A DNA stretch of 64,000 nucleotides from Myxococcus xanthus (lineage in GTDB: Bacteria; Myxococcota; Myxococcia; Myxococcales; Myxococcaceae): assembly GCF_006402735.1 (NCBI RefSeq), contig NZ_CP017174.1, positions 8,598,001 through 8,662,000 on the forward strand, read 5' to 3'. The position numbers were made by a program, and so were the translations under genes. Below are positions 25,288-34,300 of this stretch, one piece after another; position 1 is the first letter of the stretch, and the number at the start of each line of letters is the position of its first letter. The notes under the pieces were generated by a model. It saw only the letters and a list, made by a program, of their open reading frames with translations, did no database searches and was not told the DNA's origin.

Positions 25288-27279
25288 CTACACCTGTACG
25301 CCCCCACCCTTACGGAGCACGTTGAACAGCTTGTCCCGGTCCAGCTCTGACCTGGCGAAGGCCTTCGCGACGAAGACCTTCTTGAGCGCCGCGTCCGAAG
25401 CGTCGAACTCGCCGTTCTCGTAGTGGTGCTTCGCCTTCACCTTGGCCTGGATGTCGTGGTCGTCCGCGATGACCACGTCCGCCTTCAGCACGCCGCCGAC
25501 CCGGAGCGAAGCGTCGTTGCCGTGGCCCCACACCACCTGCGCGCCCAGGTCCTTGCCCACGACGACCTCGCCGTCCGTGTCCACACCGGTGGCGCGCAGC
25601 GTGCCGCCCACCACCAGCATCCCTTCCATCCCCGCGTTGCGCAGCACGCCTTCCACCGTGAGGTCTCCCGTCACGAGCAGCGGCCCGTCGACGTGCACGT
25701 CGCCCTTCACCACGAGGTCCCCGCGCACGAAGCGCGGCAGCTTGGACAGACGAGGCGTCTTCTCCTCGGCCGGCAGCACGTCCCGCGCGAGCTGCACCAC
25801 CGCCATGGCCGTCCAGGGGAACTCGCCCTGGAGCGCGGCCGCGAGCTGGTCCCATGACGTGGCACCTTGCAGCGCGAGCCCCTTCAGGACCTGTTCGACG
25901 CCGTCCACGCTCTTGTCCTCGAAGTACCAGGCCTTGAGCAGCGTCTTGCGCTGACGCTCCAGCGCCTCCAGCAGCGGCTGCACGTCCAACGCGCCGGCCT
26001 TGCCCGAGGAAGCCTTGGCTCCCATGAGCTGGGCGAGGGACGCGTTCTTGTGCTCAATCGCCTCCTGCACGGGTGTCTGGCCGCTGCCGTTCTTCAGCGA
26101 GACATCCGCCCCCGCCTTGAGCAGTACCTCGATGACAGGGCCTCGCTCCTTGAAGCGTGCGTGCTGGTGCAGCGGCATCCAGCCCTTGCCCACATTGGGA
26201 TTCGCTCCCGCGTCGATGAGCGCCTGGGCCACGTCGGCCTGACGCGCTTCGAAGAGCGCCGTCCGCCCTGACGCATCGAGCGCATCCACGGGCACACCAC
26301 CTTTCGCCAGCGGGGCGATGCAGGACACGCTGCCGTGCTCGGCCGCGACATGCAGTGGTGTGGACTTCTTCGAATCAACCCCGTCGGCGGCGACGCCCAG
26401 GCGGAGCAACTCCATCACCAGCGCCGCGTCATCCACCATCGCGGCCAGGTGGAGCACGCTGTGCTTGCTGGAATCCTTCGCCTCCAGGGCCGCCCCCAGC
26501 GCGACCAAGGCCAGCACCCGGCCCGTGCGGCTGTTCCCTTTGAAGCCAGGGCCGAAGAACGGCTTCGCATCCAACCCCGCCGCGAGCAGGAGCCCGGCAT
26601 CCAGGTCCTTGCCCTTCTTCCCCGCGGGACGTGCCGCGGGCTTCTGCTTCCGCAGCCAGGCCAGGAAACCCTCATCGGAGAAGGCGCCCTCCAGCCCCTG
26701 GAAGTTGAGCGAGTCGTCATCGCCCATCGCGCCCTGGGCGCACATGCCGGGGGACTCCGCCACCTTGGAGAGCAACTCGCGGTAGCCCTTCTCCGGCTTG
26801 TCTTGCGTCAATGCGCGCCAGGCCTCGAGCCCACGGCGTCCACGCTGGTGGTCGGCGAGCTCCCGCAGGCTGTTGGCCTCGTCCAGCGCGGCCTCCGCCT
26901 CGTCGAGCTGTGCCACGGTCGGCTTGCGCCGCACCAGGTCCTCCGCCCACTGGCTCAGGGCCAGCGAACGTGCACGATGGGCGAGCGTCAGCGCGCCGCC
27001 GGGCTTCGTTCCTCGCGTCAGCTCGAGGATGCGGTCGCGCAGCCGCCAGTGCTCGGCCTTCAACTCCTGCTCCCAACGGTGCGGCTCCATGCGCCGCGTC
27101 GGGTCCAAGGACCAGCTCAGGGAGTGGAGTCCCAGCAGATGCTCGGGCTCCGCCGCCACGACTTCACGCAGCAACGGAATCGCCTGGTCCAGCTGCGGCG
27201 GCATCTCGTCCAGCAGACTGTCCGCCTTCTTCATCAACGCAGCGACATCGAGCTTCTTCGGAGCTTGAGCACGCGACAT
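25288..27279 (-). CDS. Ankyrin-repeat protein with bactofilin-like C-terminal beta region
   Basis: A 663-residue soluble protein. The N-terminal 200 residues are helical with TPR-like pairs (QLDQAIPLLREVVAAEPEHL). Residues about 270-420 hold ankyrin repeats (SVLHLAAMVDDAALVMELLR, STPLHVAAEHGSVSCIAPLA, GRTALFEARQADVAQALIDA). After a helical linker, residues about 520-610 are short beta repeats (FVRGDLVVKGDVHVDGPLLV, TGDLTVEGVLRNAGMEGMLV) like the polymer-forming bactofilin/DUF583 right-handed helix. Ankyrins bind proteins; the beta part may assemble. The ATG at 27279 is used; another lies six codons upstream at 27297. Function unknown. Confidence 0.8.
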   Translation of the reverse strand: MSRAQAPKKLDVAALMKKADSLLDEMPPQLDQAIPLLREVVAAEPEHLLGLHSLSWSLDPTRRMEPHRWEQELKAEHWRLRDRILELTRGTKPGGALTLAHRARSLALSQWAEDLVRRKPTVAQLDEAEAALDEANSLRELADHQRGRRGLEAWRALTQDKPEKGYRELLSKVAESPGMCAQGAMGDDDSLNFQGLEGAFSDEGFLAWLRKQKPAARPAGKKGKDLDAGLLLAAGLDAKPFFGPGFKGNSRTGRVLALVALGAALEAKDSSKHSVLHLAAMVDDAALVMELLRLGVAADGVDSKKSTPLHVAAEHGSVSCIAPLAKGGVPVDALDASGRTALFEARQADVAQALIDAGANPNVGKGWMPLHQHARFKERGPVIEVLLKAGADVSLKNGSGQTPVQEAIEHKNASLAQLMGAKASSGKAGALDVQPLLEALERQRKTLLKAWYFEDKSVDGVEQVLKGLALQGATSWDQLAAALQGEFPWTAMAVVQLARDVLPAEEKTPRLSKLPRFVRGDLVVKGDVHVDGPLLVTGDLTVEGVLRNAGMEGMLVVGGTLRATGVDTDGEVVVGKDLGAQVVWGHGNDASLRVGGVLKADVVIADDHDIQAKVKAKHHYENGEFDASDAALKKVFVAKAFARSELDRDKLFNVLRKGGGVQV

Positions 27280-27431
27280 GGCGAGAGAACCTGCCATGAG
27301 TCAGTGACATGCGCGCACGAAACTCGAGCGCCACGGAGACCATCACCCTCCGAGAATTCTCACGCGCCCAGCAATGGCATGACCGCTGCCTTGCCTGCCA
27401 CTTGGCCCTTGTGGCGGCGCGGCCTACTCTC

Positions 27432-27749
27432 ATGCACGACCTCATGCCCTTCGAGCCCTACCACGTCGCCCCGGATGACCCGCGCTCGCCGCCCCAGGAG
27501 ATATGGGACGCACTCTCCCCTGAGGAGCGTCAGCGCATCGTCGACAGCCTTCCGTCTGAATTCCCCGTTTCAGAGGCGAACCCGCCGGAAGGCGTTTTCC
27601 ATTTCGAGGCCAGCCGCGCGGAGCTCGTGCAGCAACTCGCGGAGGAGTCCCGTCTGCGAGCCGAGGAAACCCAGCGCCGTGAGGACGCCGAGCGCCAGCT
27701 CGCCGAGGCTCGGGCGGAAATCGCACGCCTGCGTGGCGAGCGCGCCTGA
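27432..27749 (+). CDS. Uma2-family remnant: N-terminal cap joined to C-terminal coiled coil
   Basis: A 105-residue protein. Its first half (SPPQEIWDALSPEERQRIVD, SLPSEFPVSEANPPEG) is the N-terminal segment seen in many myxobacterial Uma2-family (PD-(D/E)XK nuclease-like) proteins. The second half (VQQLAEESRLRAEETQRRED, AERQLAEARAEIARLRGE) is the coiled coil that ends those proteins. The nuclease domain of about 150 residues between them is missing. Either an internal deletion left a small coiled-coil protein or this is a natural short relative. The ATG at 27432 is used, with the ABC exporter gene converging 3 bases away. Confidence 0.6.
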   Translation: MHDLMPFEPYHVAPDDPRSPPQEIWDALSPEERQRIVDSLPSEFPVSEANPPEGVFHFEASRAELVQQLAEESRLRAEETQRREDAERQLAEARAEIARLRGERA

Positions 27750-27752
27750 CGC

Positions 27753-29612
27753 TCAGTCCCGATAGCCGCGCGCCTGCAACCGGAACAGGTGCGCGTAGCG
27801 GCCGTCCTTCGCCATCAGCTCGTCGTGGCTGCCCAGCTCGTCCACCTGCCCGTTGTGGAGCACGGCAATCTGGTCCGCCATGCGCACCGTGGAGAAGCGG
27901 TGCGAAATCACAATCGCAATCCGGTCCGCCGCCAGCGCCTGGAAGCGCTCGAACAGCGCGTGCTCCGCCTCCGCGTCGATGCTGGCCGTGGGCTCGTCCA
28001 GAATCAGCACCTCCGCGTCGTCGCGCATGAAGGCCCGCGCCACCGCCAGCTTCTGCCACTGCCCCGCCGACAGCTCCTGTCCCTTCTCGAACCAGCCGCC
28101 CAGCATCGTGTCGTACTGCTGTGGCAGCGCCGTAATCACACCGCTGGCCCCGCCCTCCTCGGCCGCCTTCTCGATGCGGTTCCGGTCCTCCAGCGCCGGC
28201 ACGTGCCCCAGGCCGATGTTCTCCGCCACGTTGAACTGGTAGCGCACGAAGTCCTGGAACACCGCTCCGAAGCGGCTGCGCAGGTCCTCCACGTCCATGT
28301 CCTTCAGGTTGACGCCACCGTAGAAGATGTCGCCGTCCACCGGCTCGTACAGGCGCAGGAGCAACTTCACCAACGTGCTCTTCCCCGCCCCGTTCTCTCC
28401 CACCAGCGCCAGCTTCTGTCCCGGCTTCAGCGTCAGCGACACGTTCTTCAGCGCCCACGCATCCTTCCCCGGATAACGGAAGGACACGTCGCGCAGCTCG
28501 ATGGCGCTGTCGTGCCCACGCGGCGGAGAGAGCGGTGGCAGCACCCGCGTCGCCTCGCCGCCGGTGGGGATGTCCAGGTACGCGAACAGGTTGCTCATGA
28601 AGAGCGCGTCCTCGTACATGGAGCCCACGCTGGTCAGGATGCCCTGGAACGCCGCCTGCCCCTGACGGAACACGCTCAGGTACAGCACCATGTCGCCCAC
28701 GGTAATCGTCCCGCTCGCCGCGCGGCCCGCCACCAGCAGGTAGCAGCCGTAGAAGGCGCCCAATGAGAGGATGCCCAGTCCCAGCCCCCAGGCCATCCGC
28801 CGGAAGGCCAGCGCCCGGTCCTCCGCGAAGAACTTCTGGAAGAGCGTGCGGTAGCGCCCCAGCACGAGCGACCCCAACCCGAAGAGCTTCACCTCCTTCA
28901 CGTGGCTGTCACGCGTGAGAATCCACTCCAGGTAGTTCAGCTTGCGTCCCTCGGGCGCGCGCCACGAGTAGAGCCGAAAGCCCGCCATGGCCAGCCGCGC
29001 CTCGGCGATGAAGGCCGGCACCGACGCGGCCACCAGCACCACCACGCTCCACGGCGACAGCGCCACCAACAACGCGGCGAAGGTGCCCAGGGTGATGGTG
29101 TTGCGGACGATGGAGAACGCCTGCGTCACCAGCGACAGCGGCCGGCTGTTCGCCTCGCGCCGCGCGTTCTGCATCTTGTCGTAGGTGGCCGAGTCCTCGA
29201 AGTGATGCAGCTCCAGCGCCAGCGCCTTCTGGAGGATGCGCTCATTGAGCAGGTTCCCCAGGTTGGCGCGAAGCAGCTCGCGCGTCAGCGTCAGCCCGCG
29301 GTCCACCACCGCCGAGCCCAGCATCAACCCGAACTCCAACCCCACCAGCCCGTACACCCGCGAGCGGGCCTCCACCGAGCCCTGCGCCGCCGCCACCACC
29401 GAGTCCACGATGAGCTTGCCCACCCAGGCGATGGCCGCCGGCAACAGCGCCGCCACCAGCGTCAGCGCGCCCAGCACCACCGCGCCGCGCGGGCTGGCCT
29501 GCCAGAAGAGCCGGAAGGTCCCCGGCAGCTGCTTGAAGAGGCTGCCCGCGTTCTGGAAGCGGGCCTTGAGCGACACCGGGGCGGCAGGGGCTGTTGTAGG
29601 ACGAGGAGACAC
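27753..29612 (-). CDS. ABC exporter, fused permease and ATPase
   Basis: A 619-residue half-transporter. Residues about 25-330 form the six-helix exporter membrane domain (RGAVVLGALTLVAALLPAAI, NTITLGTFAALLVALSPWSV). Residues about 370-610 are the ATPase: Walker A GENGAGKST, a Q-loop in FQDFVRYQ, signature ELSAGQWQKLAVARA, Walker B VLILDEPTAS, and the H-loop IVISHRFSTV. It probably works as a homodimer exporting a lipid, peptide or drug; substrate unknown. It begins 37 bases after the universal stress protein gene and may be co-transcribed with it. Confidence 0.92.
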   Translation of the reverse strand: MSPRPTTAPAAPVSLKARFQNAGSLFKQLPGTFRLFWQASPRGAVVLGALTLVAALLPAAIAWVGKLIVDSVVAAAQGSVEARSRVYGLVGLEFGLMLGSAVVDRGLTLTRELLRANLGNLLNERILQKALALELHHFEDSATYDKMQNARREANSRPLSLVTQAFSIVRNTITLGTFAALLVALSPWSVVVLVAASVPAFIAEARLAMAGFRLYSWRAPEGRKLNYLEWILTRDSHVKEVKLFGLGSLVLGRYRTLFQKFFAEDRALAFRRMAWGLGLGILSLGAFYGCYLLVAGRAASGTITVGDMVLYLSVFRQGQAAFQGILTSVGSMYEDALFMSNLFAYLDIPTGGEATRVLPPLSPPRGHDSAIELRDVSFRYPGKDAWALKNVSLTLKPGQKLALVGENGAGKSTLVKLLLRLYEPVDGDIFYGGVNLKDMDVEDLRSRFGAVFQDFVRYQFNVAENIGLGHVPALEDRNRIEKAAEEGGASGVITALPQQYDTMLGGWFEKGQELSAGQWQKLAVARAFMRDDAEVLILDEPTASIDAEAEHALFERFQALAADRIAIVISHRFSTVRMADQIAVLHNGQVDELGSHDELMAKDGRYAHLFRLQARGYRD

Positions 29613-29648
29613 GGTCCGCGTTCATAACGCGGAGCGTGCCCTCCTGCT

Positions 29649-30587
29649 TCAGGATGCGGGCGAAAGGTGACGCGACACCAACACGTCGCAGCCCGCGCGC
29701 GCCAGCACCTGCTCCGTCAGCGGCGTGCGCGCCTCCACGGCGGACATGGCCAGCGCCAGCAGGTCCGAGCCCCGCTCCAACGCCTCCGCCAGGATGCCCT
29801 CTTCGGCCGGCTCGCCGCAGCGCACCCTCACCTCCAGCTCGCGGCCCGCCTCCCGGTAGGGCGCGAGGAAGCGGCCAAGCGCCACCCGCGCCTGATACTC
29901 CCGCTCCTGCCGCAGCAGCAGCCACCGCTCGGCCGGCGCCTGGTCGCGGCGCAGCTCCGCCTCCTGCGCCGCCGTGTCCACCACGTGCAGCACATCCACC
30001 CGCGCGGGCGCCGGGCACAAGCGCAAGGTCAGCTCCAGCGCCCTGCGCGACTCGCGTGAGAAGTCCACCGCCACCAGGGGCCTGCCGTAGGGCCGGACCG
30101 GGTGCGGCACCACCACCAGCACGGAGACGCCCAGCTGGCGCACCATGCGCCGCACCGTCGAATCCTCGGCCAGCGCACGCACCGGGTACGTCACATGGGG
30201 ACGCCCCAGCACCACCAGCTCCGCGCCCGACATCCGCGCCACGGCCGACGCCACCTCCACCGGGTCCCCTCGCCCGAGCTCCTCGCGCACGTCGATGTCC
30301 ACGCGGTTGCGCAGCCGCCTGCACACGGAGCTCACCGCCTTTCGCAGGCAGCGTGCACCCGACAGCGTCCCACCCGGCCCCTCCTGCCCGTCCAGGACGG
30401 AGGCCACGTGCAGCACGCAGAAGACACTCCCGTGCGCCAGCGGAAGGCGCAGCGCGCGCGCCAGCGCGAACTCGGAGCGCAGCGAGAAATCCGTTCCCAC
30501 CACCAGGCGCGACACGCCCCGCTGCCCCCGGGCGAGCCCTGGAGGGAGCAGCGGCAATGCCGGCCTCGAAAGCTGTGACGACCTCAT
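29649..30587 (-). CDS. Tandem universal stress protein
   Basis: A 312-residue protein with two USP domains in a row. The first starts SRLVVGTDFSLRSEFALARA and contains GAELVVLGRPHVTYP; the second starts RPLVAVDFSRESRRALELTL and ends GSDLLALAMSAVEARTPLTE, followed by CDVLVSRH. The ATP-binding GxxGR-like loop is only partly kept in both halves (LGRPHV, LAMSAV). Tandem USPs bind nucleotides and help during stress. The ATG at 30587 follows GGGAGG; one two codons upstream is also possible. Confidence 0.85.
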   Translation of the reverse strand: MRSSQLSRPALPLLPPGLARGQRGVSRLVVGTDFSLRSEFALARALRLPLAHGSVFCVLHVASVLDGQEGPGGTLSGARCLRKAVSSVCRRLRNRVDIDVREELGRGDPVEVASAVARMSGAELVVLGRPHVTYPVRALAEDSTVRRMVRQLGVSVLVVVPHPVRPYGRPLVAVDFSRESRRALELTLRLCPAPARVDVLHVVDTAAQEAELRRDQAPAERWLLLRQEREYQARVALGRFLAPYREAGRELEVRVRCGEPAEEGILAEALERGSDLLALAMSAVEARTPLTEQVLARAGCDVLVSRHLSPAS

Positions 30588-31080
30588 CTCCATCCCTCCT
30601 TCCCTTCCACCCGACTCACCTTGTGAGTGTGCGTGTAGCGGTGAAGGTGACGCCTTGCAGCATCCCGGAGGCATCCGGTTGCTCCACCGCTCCGTGGACG
30701 GCCACGCGGAGCCTCGCGTCATCCACACCTCGAAGATTCAGGCGCCGCGCGCCAGGCGCCACCGGGCTCGGCGTGTCGCAAAGTCCGCGACCGGGCAGGC
30801 CTCCGGAACAGGCCCACCTCCGCCCAGGGAACACCCCGCGGTGTGCAGAGGTGCCGAGGAGCGGCTCCCTGAAAAATCTCCAGCAACCCGGCGGCCGTAC
30901 CCACCGAGAAGAAGGGAGAGCAGGCGTCCTTCACGAGGCTTGGCCTGCTTGGCATGTTCGAAGTCCGACAGAAGGTCCGAGCGTGGCACGGCCGATGCTT
31001 TGCAGAGGGGTCCGGGCGGGCAGCGACAGGCGGGGTGGGTGGCGGGGTCGGGCGGAACGCTGAAGAAGGGGGAAGTGCCA
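30588..31080. other. Gene-free divergent intergenic stretch
   Basis: Nearly 500 bases between the leftward stress-protein gene and a rightward small gene. The open frames crossing it have arginine/proline-rich, non-protein-like translations. A short A-rich run (GAAAAATCTCC near 30869) is the only visible departure from the surrounding composition. It must hold at least two promoters, which I cannot place. Confidence 0.35.
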
Positions 31081-31239
31081 ATGCGCGGGGTCATCACCGG
31101 ACGAGAGGTGGTCGCCAACCTGGGGCTCATCTACCGGGAGTTCGGGACGGGCTGCGTGCTGCGCTGCCTGTGGGTCATGCTGAGCGGGAAGACGACGACG
31201 TTCCTCGAGGTCGCGTGCCCGCCGGTGGCGAAGCGGTAG
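31081..31239 (+). CDS. Small conserved-looking protein, 52 residues
   Basis: A 52-residue frame with a good ribosome site (GGGGGAAGTGCC) before its ATG. It reads GREVVANLGLIYREFGTG, then CVLRCLWVMLSGKTTTFLEV, and ends VACPPVAKR. It has three cysteines and one short hydrophobic patch, no membrane helix that I trust and no family I recognise. The ribosome site, protein-like composition and a convergent terminator 9 bases after its stop support it. Confidence 0.5.
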   Translation: MRGVITGREVVANLGLIYREFGTGCVLRCLWVMLSGKTTTFLEVACPPVAKR

Positions 31240-31247
31240 CAACGGCA

Positions 31248-31278
31248 CGGGCCGCGGAGGAAGGTCCCCCGCGGCCCG
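31248..31278. terminator. Convergent terminator hairpin
   Basis: Perfect 10-bp inverted repeat CGGGCCGCGG / CCGCGGCCCG with an 11-base loop, between the small gene and the large lipoprotein gene, which converge here. Confidence 0.65.
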
Positions 31279-31309
31279 CGCCACCTCAGGTCATGTCACC
31301 GCGTGAGCG

Positions 31310-34300
31310 TCACTGCGGGACGCTGAGCCGCAGCCGCAGCAGCGTCGGCTCCACCCAGGCGCTCGCCTCGGGGCCTCCGGCCTCGGCCTGGGCATCCAGG
31401 GACGCGTCGATGGCGGCCTTCAGCCGGTCGGCACGCGTCGTCACCGCCGGGTGCAGGTCCGCCAGGATGTTGTGGGCCGGCTGCGCGTTCGGGGCGCTGA
31501 ACAACATGTACATGTCCATCACGTCGTTCATCACCGGGGTGACTTCCACGTCCTGCGGCGTGTCGTAGCCCGACAGCACCGCGTCCTCGCCGTACAGCAG
31601 ACCGCGCAGGTACTCGTCGTGGTCCAGCGACAGTGGCAGCGCCAGCGCCGCGTAGGACTGCCACAAGAGCCGCGTGCCCGTCATCCGCTTCGCCTGGACC
31701 TGCAGCGCGTCTCCCGCCTGGCCCATGCGCGTGGCGACGTGGCCGTAGAACTGGCGCTGCTGGTTCTTCAGCACGTCCACCATCCGGGTGCGGACGGCGG
31801 CGCGGAAGTCATTGGCCCAGGCGTAGTCGAACGACGCGATGTTCTGCGAGACGTAGCCCCACCGCTTCGCCATCCACTCCTGGGGATTCTGCTCGGTGTT
31901 CGGGTTGTAGGTGGGCCGGTCCACCCCGCGCACCAGGGTGACGAAATCATGGCCGCCGGTGAAGCGGTGCGTGAACACGCGCTCGGACTTCGACGTGTTC
32001 GTCGCGGTGTCCCAGTAGGTGTAGCGGACATACACCGTGGACTCCAGCCGGTACTTGCGCTCGTACAGGCCCCCGAAGCCCGTGAAGACCTCCGAGTAGA
32101 GCTGCCAGCTTCCTTCGCCGCACAGGTCGATGGTGGCCTGGTCCACGTTCAGGTTGTCCGCGATGAGCAGCGGGCGCAGCACGTCGTGGTTCCAGCGGGC
32201 CGGGTTCACGCCGAGGTAGTCCGGCGCGCCGTCCTCGTTGTAGTCCCCCCAGTCGCCGCCGCCGCAGGGGACGATGGGCTTCTCACCTGGCTTCAGGTAG
32301 TGCGCCGCCGGCTCCTGGTCCGGACCACCCCACAGGTCGATGCCGTGCAGGCCGCGGGCGGGGCTGTGCCGCCAGTCGGACTCCGCCTGCTCGAGGAGGG
32401 CCTTCATCCACGCCCAGTCCCCCAGGTAGCGCGCGTGGATGCCGGCGAACAACGGCTTGCCGAGGTTGCGCAGCGCGGTGTCCAGCTGCGTGCCCGCGGT
32501 GATGAGGCTGCTGTGGCGCGAGGAGACCATCTGCCCGCCGAGCACCGGCTGCTCCTCGAAGAGCTGCGCGTAGGCCTCCGCGCCGGACATCCAGTCCTTC
32601 GGGCTGGAGATGCGCTCGCCGTGCAGCATGGGCAGCCCCAGTTGGACAGGGAACTCACGCAGGTAGTTGATGTTGTAGGAGAGCTTGTGACTGGACAGCT
32701 CGTCCGCGGGGCTGACGTCCGGGTTGGAGCCGCGCCCGTCGATGCCCGCGAGGATGGTGGAGTTATGCGCGTCCACCGCGCCCCACTTGGAGAACTGGTT
32801 CTCCGCCAGCGTGAAGTCAGCGTAGAGCATGGGCGTGGAGTGACGCTCGTTCCAGTCCAGGTAGGACCAGGCCGCCAGCTCGAAGGCGTCGTTCTTCGTG
32901 TCGGTGAAGTACTCGTACATGTTCTGGTCCACGCGGTTCAGCCCGACATGCAGCGAGTGCAAGGACGCCTGCACCTCCTCCACGTTCTGGTTCACCCGGC
33001 CCAGCTCCCAGTCCACCAGGTCGAAGCGGGCCTGCATGTCGCGGTGGATGTCATTGAGCTTGCGGTCCACCCGATCGAACCGGGTGAACATCCGCGACTG
33101 CATCTGCTCCACGAACTGATGGAGCTTGCGGAGCTCCTCGAGGATGGTCTGCTCGATGGGCGGCTGGGCCGCCCCGCGCAGCAGGGAGAAGAGCTGGAAG
33201 GCGGCGCCAATGAGCTGCCCGGTGAAGATGGCGCCGCTGACAATCTCGAAGCCCTTCATGCCCAGGTCGAGGAAGCTGGAGACCTTCTCCGCGATCTTGA
33301 CGGAGCTCTCCGCGTACTTCGCCACCGCCTCCAGCGTCGTGTTCAGCGCGCTGGCGAACCTCACGATGTCCGCGGCGAACTGCGTCTCGCCGTCCTTCTT
33401 GAACAGCTCGGCCACCAGCCCCAGGCCGCCCGTCACACCTTCGCGCACGCCGTTGAGCTGGTCCTTGAGCTGGGTGCCCCGCGCCCTCGCCGCGTCGATG
33501 GCCGCCTGGAGCGCCGCCTCCTCGGCCGTCGGCGTGCCGGACAGGGACGCCTCGGCCGCGCCGCCCTCCGCCAGCGCCAGCGTCTGCCCGGGCTTCTTCA
33601 GCGCGATGGAGGCGCGGTACGCCTGCTCGGCGACGTTCAGGTTGTTGAGCATGTCGGAGTACTGCTGCGCCGCGGACAGGCCCGCGGTGGACGCCGTCAG
33701 GATGAAGCCTCGCGCGTCCGCCTTCGTGGCCGACAGGCTCCCGTCGTTCGCCAGCCGGGGCAGCACGAAGCCCGCCAGGGGGCCCATGGGCTGGATGGCC
33801 AGCATCTGCGCCGCGGTCTGCGTGGTGTGGACGCCCACGCCCGCGCCAATGCCACTGCCATTCACCACCGCCGCCAGCGCGACGTTGCCCTGGGCCAGGT
33901 CATGCAGCCGCCCCCAGGTCTCCTCGGAGAAGACCTCCACGTCCCCGTAGCGCTCCACCAGCGAGTGGGCGGTGACGAGGTCACGCTCCAGGCTCGGGCC
34001 ATTGTGCATGCTGCCCAGCAGCGCCTGCGAATAGGCCCGCAGCGCCCTGCCCGCCACCGTCGTCGTGGCCACGTACGGCTGGGCCCGCGCGAGGATGCGA
34101 ATCATCGTCCGCACCCGCGGGCCGGAGCCGTCCTTCGCCGGGTTGAAGGGATAGACGTTCAACGCGGTGGAGACGGCGTTGAGCGCCGCCGTCAGCTCGG
34201 CCTGCGAGAGCGCCGGGTTGTCACGGGCCAGGAAGTACGCCACGCCCGCCTGCAGGTGCAGCCGGGGGTCCGGCCGGGACATGGCCACCGTCGCGTACAC

